A stretch of DNA of 53,786 nt, taken from Candidatus Angelobacter sp. Gp1-AA117 (GTDB lineage: Bacteria > Acidobacteriota > Terriglobia > Terriglobales > Acidobacteriaceae). The notes under the pieces are model-generated. The model saw only the letters and a list, made by a program, of their open reading frames with translations. It had not been told where the DNA came from and did not search any database. Where the stretch lies: positions 1 to 53,786 of the forward strand of contig QHVI01000059.1 in the NCBI GenBank assembly GCA_003223515.1. Direction: 5' to 3'. The position numbers were made by a program, and so were the translations under genes. This document shows, one piece after another, positions 18,496-26,183 of this stretch (position 1 is the first letter of the stretch; every line of letters starts with the position of its first letter).

Positions 18496-19512
18496 CTATC
18501 TTCTTCTCATTCCTCTTCTTCCCAGGCTGATGGGTTTTTCTTCCTCGCTGCCATCGCCCACGATCTGGCTCCAGCGGGTCATGGCGGTAGCGGCGTCGAG
18601 TCCCTGCACCGCCTCCTGAGCTCGCATCAGGGCAGACTTCCTGGCCGGTTCCGGCAACGAGAGGCAAATATATTTCAGGCAGTCACGCAGGTGGTTATCT
18701 TTGTCCACAATTCTTTCGGTTGGATTTCTGTGAACCAACTGCGCTGACGATAACTCTTCGCGCCTCGCCCGCCGCAGCTCCCACAGCAGATTAGGACAAC
18801 CATCGTTATGCAATCCATAGAGCGGCCGCTGAATATCTCGCTTGTGCCGCGGACAGACAATCTTCAGCGCCGGCTCGCGCCTTTCCAGATCGATCCAGTG
18901 GGAGAGAATACGCTCCATGCCCAGGTTCTCATTGTTGCGCGGGGCAGGAGTGAGATTGGCCAGGCCTTCTTCCGCATATAATTCAGAGATGGCCTTGAAT
19001 GATCCATCCCCCTGTGCATGTGTCTGGTAAAAGATGGAAGGATCGGCCAGCACTTCAGCCTGCACAAAGCCCCGCAGATTTTCCAGGTTCTGGCAGTGCT
19101 GCCGGGGACTGAGTCCCGGCTGGTAATATTCGGCCAGCATATAAAGATTGCCGTCGAAATCCACGCAGCCGACCAGCGCGGCTGTGGGATTGGCTTTGCC
19201 ATGATCGAATCCGGCAATCAGCTTCCAGTGCGGCGATGGCCGGAACTGCGGGCTATCGATGATGATGCTGTCTCCCCAGCGTTCCAGCACCCCCGCAAAA
19301 AGGCGCTCCCCGCCGCCGGCTTCATGGATAATCTCCTGCTCGCGATCCCAAGCTCCCTGGGTGCTGTATTTCCTGCGTTCCTGCTCCACCCACTGCGGGC
19401 CACGCTCCGGATCGGCAGAATAGTGCAACCGCAGGACGGGCGTGCCTGATTGGGTGTGGCGGATTAAAAGACCCTTAGGAAGATGGAGAGCAGCCCCTTG
19501 GTTTTTAGACAT
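18496..19512 (-). CDS. Terminase-like nuclease domain protein (ATPase and HTH absent)
   Basis: From ATG 19512 (MSKNQGAALHLPKG) the product has 338 residues that align with residues ~385-719 of the full-length terminase at 22818-24977. It begins at the ATPase/nuclease boundary: HYSADPERG, YSTQGAWDREQEIIHEAGGGERLFA and the nuclease core are near-identical. The three expected RNase H-fold acidic residues remain: GFDHGKANPTAA, LADPSIFY and DNHLRDCLKY. The C-terminal tail diverges (SEEEKPISLGRRG). The frame stays open upstream to 19698, but that part is not terminase-like. It is either a truncated paralogue or a stand-alone nuclease; the intact active site argues against simple decay. Confidence 0.8.
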   Translation of the reverse strand: MSKNQGAALHLPKGLLIRHTQSGTPVLRLHYSADPERGPQWVEQERRKYSTQGAWDREQEIIHEAGGGERLFAGVLERWGDSIIIDSPQFRPSPHWKLIAGFDHGKANPTAALVGCVDFDGNLYMLAEYYQPGLSPRQHCQNLENLRGFVQAEVLADPSIFYQTHAQGDGSFKAISELYAEEGLANLTPAPRNNENLGMERILSHWIDLERREPALKIVCPRHKRDIQRPLYGLHNDGCPNLLWELRRARREELSSAQLVHRNPTERIVDKDNHLRDCLKYICLSLPEPARKSALMRAQEAVQGLDAATAMTRWSQIVGDGSEEEKPISLGRRGMRRR

Positions 19513-19866
19513 TGGAGTTGTCACTTTTGTGTTAAAGCTCCCGTAAATCCTGTCTTCTCTTTTACTTCCTTTTGTCCTTCGAGTCTTTTGCATTACTAAC
19601 GTTCGAATTCTTCTCTGCTTGCGACCAATTCTCCCGCGCAGCCAAGGGCGCGGGCGGTCCATAGGGAGCAACACACCGCCAAATTCAATACACATCAACT
19701 ACTTTTGCTTCCTCTGCGTCCTCTGCGGTTAAAAGGTTTTGGTTGTGGCTTCGCTACGCTGGGGTAAAAAACCACGAGACACCGCCGGAAGGTACATGTC
19801 CTTCAGTTCATGGTTCATGTGTCCAAAAGAAACCCCCAAAAAAGTTTGGCCTGGTATATCTTTCAG

Positions 19867-19950
19867 GGGTAGTTCGACTCTACTACTACAGCAGGCTCAT
19901 CCGTCGACTGCTTACAAAAAGGACACAGACCCGGAAGCTGTGTCCTTTTT
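19867..19950 (+). ncRNA. Small RNA candidate, copy 1 of 3
   Basis: A promoter-like TATATCTTT (TATATC at 19855-19860) precedes a conserved core, CTCATCCGTCGACTGC (19896-19911), and an intrinsic terminator: AGGACACAG (19920-19928), loop, CTGTGTCCT (19938-19946) and U5. The predicted RNA is about 84 nt. The distance from TATATC to the CAGCAGG core is exactly 34 bp in all three copies. No conserved frame crosses the unit, so a non-coding RNA is favoured. No clear -35 was found. Confidence 0.7.
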
Positions 19951-20031
19951 CCTTTCTAGCGCGATTACCTCAGGCGCGCGTTCTGGTTTTGAAAATTTCA
20001 AAAAATTCATGCCCCGGGCTATATCTTTAGG

Positions 20032-20115
20032 CGCCGTGCTGACTCTACTACTACAGCAGGCTCATCCGTCGACTGCTTACTAAAAGGACACAGACCCGGA
20101 AGCTGTGTCCTTTTT
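20032..20115 (+). ncRNA. Small RNA candidate, copy 2 of 3
   Basis: TATATC at 20020-20025 is followed by the same core starting at 20054 and by the terminator 20085-20111 with U5. The stem and loop (ACCCGGAAG) are identical to copy 1, while the ~100 bp between the copies are unrelated. Selection on box, core and terminator but not on spacers suggests independent transcription units. Confidence 0.7.
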
Positions 20116-20239
20116 CTTTTTCCTGCTTCTCTCAGGCAAGCGGCTTGCAGTTTCGTGCACGCTGCTACTGCAAACTTCTTCATCTGTTCTGAAAACCGGA
20201 AATTTTGAGAATTTTATGATTCTTCCTTATATCTTTCGC

Positions 20240-20330
20240 TAGCATACGCACTCTACTTGTACAGCAGGCTCATCCGTCGACTGCTTACAAACAAGGACAC
20301 AGACCCGGAAGCTGTGTCCTTTCCTTTTTT
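20240..20330 (+). ncRNA. Small RNA candidate, copy 3 of 3
   Basis: TATATC at 20228-20233, core from 20262 and terminator 20294-20320 with a U-rich tail. The 5' part before the core differs (CTCTACTTGTA instead of CTCTACTACTA), so the three RNAs would share core and terminator but differ near the 5' end. From 20331 to 20486 nothing else is recognised apart from a probable promoter region for the miniprotein gene. Confidence 0.7.
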
Positions 20331-20486
20331 ATCAGCGGGTTTCTCTAAATACACGTAAGGGTGGGCTGTAGTCATACCGCTGAAGTTGCGGCAGTTGAAT
20401 TTTTCACTGGCCTTTATCGTTATCTATAACGTATTCTTGTCGCCTCATCACCCTATAAAGAAAGCCGCACCCCCGTCAGGAGGAAC

Positions 20487-20648
20487 ATGCCTGTAGAAAA
20501 GGTCACCCGCTGCCCATCATGTGGCGGCCGTGGCAAAGACCTGAACAGCAAGACCTGTGTCCTGTGCAAAGGCGCCGGAGAAGTCTCGGTGTACCCGGCA
20601 AAAAAGAAGCCGTCTTCCGGCCCCCGGCCAAAGTCGGTCGTATCCTGA
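20487..20648 (+). CDS. DnaJ-type zinc-finger miniprotein
   Basis: A 53-residue protein starting at ATG 20487 behind a good ribosome site (CAGGAGG, 20478-20484). It holds CPSCGGRGKDLNSKTCVLCKGAGEV, two CxxCxGxG-type knuckles like half of a DnaJ cysteine-rich domain, with a basic, Pro-rich tail. It probably binds one zinc ion. Its role is unknown; such miniproteins could bind RNA or act as chaperone adaptors. A GGGGTAA/TTACCCC inverted repeat (20680-20705) follows. Confidence 0.75.
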   Translation: MPVEKVTRCPSCGGRGKDLNSKTCVLCKGAGEVSVYPAKKKPSSGPRPKSVVS

Positions 20649-20911
20649 TCGCCTAGTCCTGTCTTGCCCGCCATTTTTTGGGGTAAGGAATATTTGCATT
20701 ACCCCGGAGAATGCAGCGCCACCCAGCCGCAGCCAAAACCTTGCCACTGGCCACAGAAAAAGCTTTTGATTGTTAATCCCACCGGTTCTTCATGAATGAA
20801 TTCTCATCCGGGTTGCCTGTTCACCCAATGATTTCATTACTTCTGTAACTTTGGTGATTGGCCTTTCGGTGCCATACTCCAACTTACCTACTGATGAGGA
20901 CAGATGTACTG

Positions 20912-21265
20912 ATGAAACGACCCCGTGAGCAAAGAACCCTGATGAAACTTTCCGTGCGCCTCTGGGGCATGGATACGGCTGGAAAGCTGTTCAGTCTTGA
21001 AGCCTTTACCCTGGATATCACCCCTCGCGGTGCCCGTATCGAAGGCATCACCTGTTTTCTCCAGCGCGGAGCAATCATTGGCATTGAATGCAAACAAAGC
21101 CGTGCTCGCTTCCGCGTTGCCTGGGTAGGCCAGCCCGGCACAGACCTCCATGGACAAATAGGCGTTCACTGTGTCGAACCCGGCAAATACATCTGGGGAG
21201 TGCCCCTGCAGCGCAGGATGGAAGACGACGCGCTCCTCCCTTCATACGCGCTCGTTGCCAGTTGA
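20912..21265 (+). CDS. PilZ-like domain protein
   Basis: From ATG 20912 the protein has 117 residues (MKRPREQRTLMKLSVRLWG). The N-terminal basic patch, then FTLDITPRGARIEGI, FLQRGAIIGIECKQSRARFRVAWVG and IGVHCVEPG follow the PilZ fold pattern, in which an RxxxR and a D/NxSxxG motif bind cyclic di-GMP. Here the second motif is DITPRG, so binding is uncertain. An ATG six codons upstream (20894) is possible. It is 44 bp upstream of another PilZ gene and probably in one operon. Confidence 0.7.
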   Translation: MKRPREQRTLMKLSVRLWGMDTAGKLFSLEAFTLDITPRGARIEGITCFLQRGAIIGIECKQSRARFRVAWVGQPGTDLHGQIGVHCVEPGKYIWGVPLQRRMEDDALLPSYALVAS

Positions 21266-21309
21266 TGGCTGAAAACAATCTTTAAATTTTAAATAAGGAC
21301 AACTTGCAT

Positions 21310-21678
21310 ATGACTCCCAGGAATGTGCTCGCGAGTTCCACCAAGGCTGGTTCCGGAAACGATCTCCGCTCTTCTGCGCGCCACAAAATCAATGTTCACC
21401 TGAAGATCACCACCACCCTGCACGGCGCCCGGAAACTCATTCCCGCCTATGCCCTCAACCTGAGCGACTCCGGTCTTTCTGCATTCATTCCCGCGGAACT
21501 TCCTCCCGGCCACACCGTCGAGATCGAGTTTTCCCTGCCCCGCTCCCAAAATGTCTTGGCCCGCGCTGTGGTCCGTGCCATCAACAGATTTCACTATGGG
21601 CTGGAATTCATCAAACTCGAAGATGCCGTGAAAGAGCAGCTTCGTGCGCTCGCTCTCACCTGTGAGCAAACCGCCTGA
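21310..21678 (+). CDS. PilZ domain protein
   Basis: The 122-residue protein (start ATG 21310, AAGGAC upstream) has RSSARHKINVHLKI for the first basic motif and LNLSDSGLSAFIPAEL for the D/NxSxxG motif, then the barrel strands HTVEIEFSLP, VLARAVVRAIN and HYGLEFIKLE. This is a good match to PilZ, a cyclic di-GMP receptor domain. Downstream effector unknown; it lacks any output domain. Confidence 0.85.
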   Translation: MTPRNVLASSTKAGSGNDLRSSARHKINVHLKITTTLHGARKLIPAYALNLSDSGLSAFIPAELPPGHTVEIEFSLPRSQNVLARAVVRAINRFHYGLEFIKLEDAVKEQLRALALTCEQTA

Positions 21679-21745
21679 CCTATCCGGCTCTGCTGAAAAC
21701 TCCCGACTTTGGTGGATTTTCTAAATCGATGGAAGCCCCGGACTT

Positions 21746-21904
21746 CTAGTGCATTTTCAGCTTTGGTGTAGACCATCATTCGTGAGACGTGTAACAGGGC
21801 ATGACTTTAGTCGTGCCGAAAAGCTAATAGAAACTGGGCTTTAGCCCCTGCTGCTGCGTCCTCTTGACGAATGTGGGTCTACATTAACCCCGAAAATGCT
21901 CTAG
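21746..21904. mobile_element. MITE-like element with imperfect 28-bp terminal inverted repeats
   Basis: Left end CTAGTGCATTTTCAGC...TGTAGAC (21746-21773) is an imperfect inverted copy of the right end (21877-21904). Inside are AACAGGGCATGACTTTAGTC and the hairpin GGGCTTTAGCCC. The same internal words occur upstream of 39255 and, inverted, downstream of 46723. It encodes no protein. It is followed directly by the three-hairpin element, so the 21679-22305 gap is fully repeat DNA. Confidence 0.6.
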
Positions 21905-21932
21905 TGCTCTGACCATGTGATCTTTGGGACAT

Positions 21933-22016
21933 AGCCAGCGAAGCTGGCTTCTTCTAGCCCACAGCGCAAGCTGTGGGTAGAGAAAACAGACAAGGAACAG
22001 AGCTGGCGAAGCCAGC
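21933..22016. repeat. Dispersed three-hairpin element, copy 1
   Basis: Hairpin A is AGCCAGC-GAA-GCTGGCT (21933-21949), B is CCCACAGC-GCAA-GCTGTGGG (21958-21977) preceded by TAG, and C is GCTGGC-GAA-GCCAGC (22002-22016) preceded by AGA. A and C use the same stem sequence flipped. From 22017 to 22305 no gene is recognised. Confidence 0.85.
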
Positions 22017-22305
22017 GCCATAGCTGTAATTCGAATAGCGGTTACTTCCGTCAGGGTAGTACATTTGTAGCCTTTATCGCCACATGAAAATGATCTAATC
22101 TATATTTGCGCGCACTTGAATCCTGGCAGCGTTATTTCCACGGTACCGAGCGCCGCCAGGATTCCTCTATCGCTTTTCCTGGGAAGGAGAAAGCCGCCCG
22201 TTTCTATTTGTGCGGTGTTGTCATAAATGGGTACTATGGTCACTATAAAGCTACGAATTACCTGCGTAATTTTGCTTCTTCCTGTTTCAGTGCGAAACTT
22301 AGCCT

Positions 22306-22605
22306 ATGCCGAAACCTATTCTTAAGCGTAGGACATCTTCCGGTAAGAATTCGAAAACCCATCTCAAAGTTGCAGCCGTAATCAACGCCGTCACCAGGCT
22401 TGTTCCTGGCCGCAGGAAAAGTGCCGGCCAAGGTGGAATCACCGCCTATATTCCTAACCGCCTCCGGGTAGGTAATCCGGTAATCATCGAGCTCACCTTC
22501 CCGCGTTCCGGACAGACCTTTGCCATGCAGGGCAGCGTGCGCTCCATTGAACGGTGCCCGGCTGCTGCTCCGGCTTTGCATGAGGCCTGCGCCGTCGTCC
22601 CTTAA
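22306..22605 (+). CDS. Degenerate or truncated PilZ-like protein
   Basis: The 99-residue frame contains GGITAYIPNRLRVGNPVIIELTFPRSGQTFAMQGSVRSIERC, which aligns with the second half of the PilZ domain encoded at 21310-21678 (FIPAELPPGHTVEIEFSLPRS). The first basic motif and the D/NxSxxG Asp are not evident, and the C-terminus stops short. It is likely a decaying paralogue or a PilZ-fold protein that no longer binds cyclic di-GMP. Confidence 0.6.
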   Translation: MPKPILKRRTSSGKNSKTHLKVAAVINAVTRLVPGRRKSAGQGGITAYIPNRLRVGNPVIIELTFPRSGQTFAMQGSVRSIERCPAAAPALHEACAVVP

Positions 22606-22682
22606 TTTGCCGTAATCGATCAGCGTCCATCCCTTTCATCAGCGTAATCAGCCGTAAGGCAACTACTTTCTTACCTCTGCGT

Positions 22683-22795
22683 CCTCTGCGTCCTCTGCCC
22701 TAAAAATAGCTGGGTGCTTACGGTGGATACCTTAACCCGAAGCGCAATTTTCATGTTTTCTGGGTGGGACGTTAGTCCCATGTCCGACTGCGGTA
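22683..22795. repeat. Right arm of the perfect 113-bp inverted repeat
   Basis: Reverse complement of 17439-17551 without a mismatch. It ends 22 bp before the 3' end of the full-length terminase gene. The adjacent words GGTTGTGGCTTCGCTA (22804-22819) recur at 19740-19755, next to the nuclease-only terminase. Confidence 0.95.
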
Positions 22796-22817
22796 AAAGC
22801 CTTTGGTTGTGGCTTCG

Positions 22818-24977
22818 CTATCGCCGATATCGCATCCGGTGCACAAACACCCCTCTCCTCCCTAGAGTGACCGGCTTCTCTTCTTCCCGGAACACACTCG
22901 GCAACATGTGCCCGTAGTGTGCCATGAAGCTCGTCATATCCAGCCCTCCGGTAAGCTTCTGCAACTGCTCCTGGATCGTCCCTGTCGCCGGCTCTGGCAT
23001 TGACAATACGAGATATTTGAGTGCATCGCGTAGGTGATTATCTTTATCGACTATTTTTTCCGTGGGGTTCCGGGTCACCAGTTGTGCTGCTGTCAGTTCC
23101 TGCCTTCTCGCCCGCCGCAGCTCCCACAACAGGTTCGGGCAACCGTCATTGTGCAATCCATAAATCGGCCTCTGTATGTCGCGCTTGTGTCTTGGGCAGA
23201 CAATTCTCAGCGTGGGCTGTCGTCGGTCCAGGTTCAGCCAGTGCGCCTGAATTCTCTCCATTCCCAGCAGTTCATTGTTTTCCGGTGATGGATAGAGGTT
23301 CGCAATCCCCTCCTCTGCGTACAGCTCTGAAATCGCCTTGAACGATCCATCCCCCTGCGTCTGGCTCTTGTAGAACATCGATGGGTCCGCGACTATTTCC
23401 GCCTGCATGAATCCTTGTAATCGCTGTAACTGTATCGCGTGCTGCTTGGGGCTCATTCCCGGCTGGTAGTATTCCGCCAGCAGATAAATATTCCCGTCTC
23501 CATCCACGCAGCCCACCAGCGCTGCCGTAGGATTCGCCTTCCCATGATCGAATCCCCCGATATATTTCCAGTAGGGTGAAGGCTGGAATTGCGGACTATC
23601 GATAATGATCTTGTCGCCCCAGCGGTTCAGAACCTCTGCAAACAGCCGCTCCCCGCCTCCCGCCTCATGAATGATCTCCTGCTCCCGGTCCCATGCTCCC
23701 TGCGTCGAATATTTTCTCCGCTCTTGCTCCACCCAGGCCGCCCCGCGCTCCGGATCAGCCGAATAATGCACCCGGTAGACCGCCCGGCAATCGTCCATCC
23801 GCCGCAGCGTCACCCCCTTGGGCAAATCTCGCTTGTAAACATCGGTCGCCGATTGGCATTGCTCTGCAAACCATCCTGGCCCCGCCGAACTCACCACTAC
23901 AATCTTCTGGCACACGGGCACGGCATTGTCATACGCTTCGCCCGCCTCCGGCATGAATGCCGCCTCATCCTGGAACAACCCCCACGGATGGTACGAGCGT
24001 ATCTGGTCGCCTCCTCCGGGTATGGCCACCATCCGGCTGCCATGCTCGAACTCCAGTTCTGCATCCGCCTTCTTCTTGCGCTTCAGCGGATAAAGCCTCT
24101 TGAGCGCCGGTTCTTGTCGCTCATATAGGATCTTCGCGTATTCCACCAGCTCCACTGCTTTTTCGATCTTTTGTGATTGAAACAGTACTTCGATTCCCGG
24201 CGTTGTCATCGCCGCGTGCGTGAACAGCCCTACAAACAGCCAGGAGATCATCAGGTCCCGCGACTTCTCCAGAAATAGCACCGGCTCCCGTTCAAAACCC
24301 TCCACCAGCGGCTCGAAATATGGTTTATCCGGAAACGGCCTGTAGGGGGAAAGCGCCTTCGCCTCCCGCCAATGGCTGTCCTTGGTCTGCGTATGCTTCT
24401 GCAGCCATACCAGCGGATCGGCCAGCATCTCCCTTACCCGATCCTCTTCCTCAGCCTCAGCTTGCCGTTTCGCGCTCTCCCTTCTCTCCTCCTCTGTTTC
24501 CTCCTGTGTCAATGTCGTGTCGATCTGCTCCACATGCCCCCGCACCGCATCAGCTCTTCCGCTCTCCATCTCCTCCAGCCGCGCCTCAATCTGCCCCAGG
24601 TCATCAATTCCAATTTCCTTCCTCGGCTTCCGCAGTTCAGGGAAATATTTATGCACCCACTTGTACAGCAGGTCGCTTCCTATCGCGGACGCCTTCGCCA
24701 CCGCGCCCACGCTTCTGCCGGCCTTCACCTGTTGTGCAACCGCTCTCTTGAATTCCTCGCTGTACTGTCGTTTGCCCCCGCCCGTCTGCTCGCTGTCCTT
24801 CGCTTTTTTCGCCGTTCGCACAACTTTTTGCCCGTCACTCTCCTGTACCCAGTAGTACAACGCACTCCGCGCAATACCGACCTCCCTCGCAACATCCGCC
24901 ACCCGCTTGCCTTCTCTTACCCTGTCCACCGCCGCCTTCTTGAATTCATCCGTAAACCGACGCCTCTCCCGTAACAT
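22818..24977 (-). CDS. Large terminase fused to two N-terminal HTH domains
   Basis: The 719-residue protein has an unusual order. Residues ~6-46 (RRFTDEFKKAAVDRV...SALYYWVQ) and ~69-112 (RQYSEEFKRAVAQQV...LLYKWVHKYF) are IS3/IS911 OrfA-type helix-turn-helix units. A charged coiled coil (~125-185) follows, then the terminase ATPase: atypical Walker A LEKSRDLMISW (236-246), Walker B GLFQDEA with D337/E338 and VVSSA (361-365). The nuclease has acidic D477 (GFDHGK), D531 (VADPS) and D651 (HLRDALKY). Large terminases pump and cut viral DNA at the portal; a separate small subunit normally recognises DNA. Here the HTH pair may fill that role (inference). No transposase catalytic domain is present. 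Confidence 0.88.
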   Translation of the reverse strand: MLRERRRFTDEFKKAAVDRVREGKRVADVAREVGIARSALYYWVQESDGQKVVRTAKKAKDSEQTGGGKRQYSEEFKRAVAQQVKAGRSVGAVAKASAIGSDLLYKWVHKYFPELRKPRKEIGIDDLGQIEARLEEMESGRADAVRGHVEQIDTTLTQEETEEERRESAKRQAEAEEEDRVREMLADPLVWLQKHTQTKDSHWREAKALSPYRPFPDKPYFEPLVEGFEREPVLFLEKSRDLMISWLFVGLFTHAAMTTPGIEVLFQSQKIEKAVELVEYAKILYERQEPALKRLYPLKRKKKADAELEFEHGSRMVAIPGGGDQIRSYHPWGLFQDEAAFMPEAGEAYDNAVPVCQKIVVVSSAGPGWFAEQCQSATDVYKRDLPKGVTLRRMDDCRAVYRVHYSADPERGAAWVEQERRKYSTQGAWDREQEIIHEAGGGERLFAEVLNRWGDKIIIDSPQFQPSPYWKYIGGFDHGKANPTAALVGCVDGDGNIYLLAEYYQPGMSPKQHAIQLQRLQGFMQAEIVADPSMFYKSQTQGDGSFKAISELYAEEGIANLYPSPENNELLGMERIQAHWLNLDRRQPTLRIVCPRHKRDIQRPIYGLHNDGCPNLLWELRRARRQELTAAQLVTRNPTEKIVDKDNHLRDALKYLVLSMPEPATGTIQEQLQKLTGGLDMTSFMAHYGHMLPSVFREEEKPVTLGRRGVFVHRMRYRR

Positions 24978-24992
24978 CCTCTCTCCCCCAAT

Positions 24993-25015
24993 AAAAAAGC
25001 CGCCAAAATGGCGGC
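24993..25015 (-). terminator. Intrinsic terminator just upstream of the terminase start
   Basis: On the minus strand GCCGCCA-TTT-TGGCGGC is followed by U6. It ends 16 bp before the terminase ATG, so it stops upstream minus-strand transcription or acts as a leader attenuator. The rest of 25016-25342 carries TCCTGAG...GCCGAAGGAATCT type dispersed repeats, AGTAC/TAAGTACTA heptamer words and, nearer 25343, a probable promoter region. Confidence 0.75.
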
Positions 25016-25342
25016 ATCCCTTCTGTCATCCTGAGGCAAGCGCAGCGAAGCCGAAGAGCCTGTCCTGAGCGCAGCCGAAGGAATCTATGTATTTGCTTTT
25101 GCTTTTGCTAAGTACCAACTACTAAGTACTAAATACTCGCTTCCACACTTCCCATTTTGGAACTCCTGATTCATTTACGGAATTGTTATTTTTTTCAAAA
25201 TGCGTATCGCGAAAAGATATTTCGCTTATAAAACGCGTGAGGGCTGGCAAACTTCTACGCCGTCCTTGATGCACGTGCTCGCCGCGAGCAGACCCAGCAC
25301 TTCTCTCTCGCCCAACACAATTCCAATCAAGGAGATCTCAGC

Positions 25343-25957
25343 ATGCGCCGAATGGCCATAGCCATAGCAATGTCAGTTCTATCCCTGTCCTTCACAGGAT
25401 GCACGTTCCCCAAAATCACAATCACTATCACCGTCGGTGGGCAAGGCAAAGCAACCGCAGCCCATCAAAAAACAATCAGTGGAGTGTCCATAGCGGATGC
25501 TACGAATAATTTGGTTGGACAAGAGAGAAATCTGGTTGATGTGGACCAGGCGTTGACATTTGATTCCACCACTCCCTCAAATGCAACAGTCACGGTAACC
25601 ACAGATAACGGGCAAACCTTCGCGCAATCGTTTCCTGTGGTTCCAACAGACGCCTCTTCCTTTGCTCCTGCTGCGTCAGGCACAGTCACAAATGCTTTTA
25701 TGGCGCAAACGCCTTCAGATGTCGATGCCTTCATCCGTTCGGCCGCAAGTCACGCTAATTCGACTGTGACCATTGATGTGCAAACATCCATGACGTTCCA
25801 GGGGCCAACAGATGGAAACTCCCATACTGTCATTGGCCGTCAATATACCCCCTCCGACGGTATTACCAACATCGGCTCAGCAACCTACGCTGCGCCGTCA
25901 GATTCCTCAGGTGGCTGCGGCGAAGCCAAGTTCTGCTTACCCGATCCCACACAGTAA
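25343..25957 (+). CDS. Putative lipoprotein, unknown function
   Basis: The 204-residue precursor begins MRRMAIAIAMSVLSLSFTGC, a signal peptide with lipobox (SFTGC). The mature protein is Thr/Ser-rich and probably beta-structured (PKITITITVGGQGK, NATVTVTTDNGQTF), without a recognised family. A good ribosome site (AAGGAGA) precedes the ATG. It faces away from the terminase gene and is flanked by repeats, suggesting a cellular rather than viral gene. Confidence 0.75.
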   Translation: MRRMAIAIAMSVLSLSFTGCTFPKITITITVGGQGKATAAHQKTISGVSIADATNNLVGQERNLVDVDQALTFDSTTPSNATVTVTTDNGQTFAQSFPVVPTDASSFAPAASGTVTNAFMAQTPSDVDAFIRSAASHANSTVTIDVQTSMTFQGPTDGNSHTVIGRQYTPSDGITNIGSATYAAPSDSSGGCGEAKFCLPDPTQ

Positions 25958-26183
25958 CATTTTTCTCAGATGAGCGAGAAGGCTTCTTCATTGGCGCTAG
26001 GGAGGGGCTAAAACAAAGCCCTTCCCCGTGCCTCTTTTCATTTCTGGCAAACACCAATATCCGTGACGCTCTCACTCATTGAAATCCATCAGCGTGAATC
26101 AGCGTTCTCTGCGTCATCAGCGGTAAGGTTTTGCCTTCCTCTGCGCTCTCTGCGCCCTCTGCGGTAAAAGGTTTTAGCTCCGG

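Noticed and set aside
18496-19698. Longer start (19698) for the nuclease-only terminase
   Set aside because: The added 62 residues are Arg/Lys-rich without similarity to the paralogues; homology begins just after ATG 19512.
19855-20330. Three repeats as a CRISPR-like array
   Set aside because: Units are ~170-200 bp apart with separate terminators and promoter-like boxes; no short regular spacers or cas genes.
22818-24977. HTH-terminase as an IS3-type insertion sequence
   Set aside because: Only the OrfA-like HTH is shared; there is no DDE integrase (OrfB), and terminal repeats around the gene were not found.
25020-25085. TCCTGAGC...GCCGAAGGAATCT repeat as an attachment site
   Set aside because: The word is a common dispersed repeat, also at 30908 and 46588, with no matching integrase or phage boundary.
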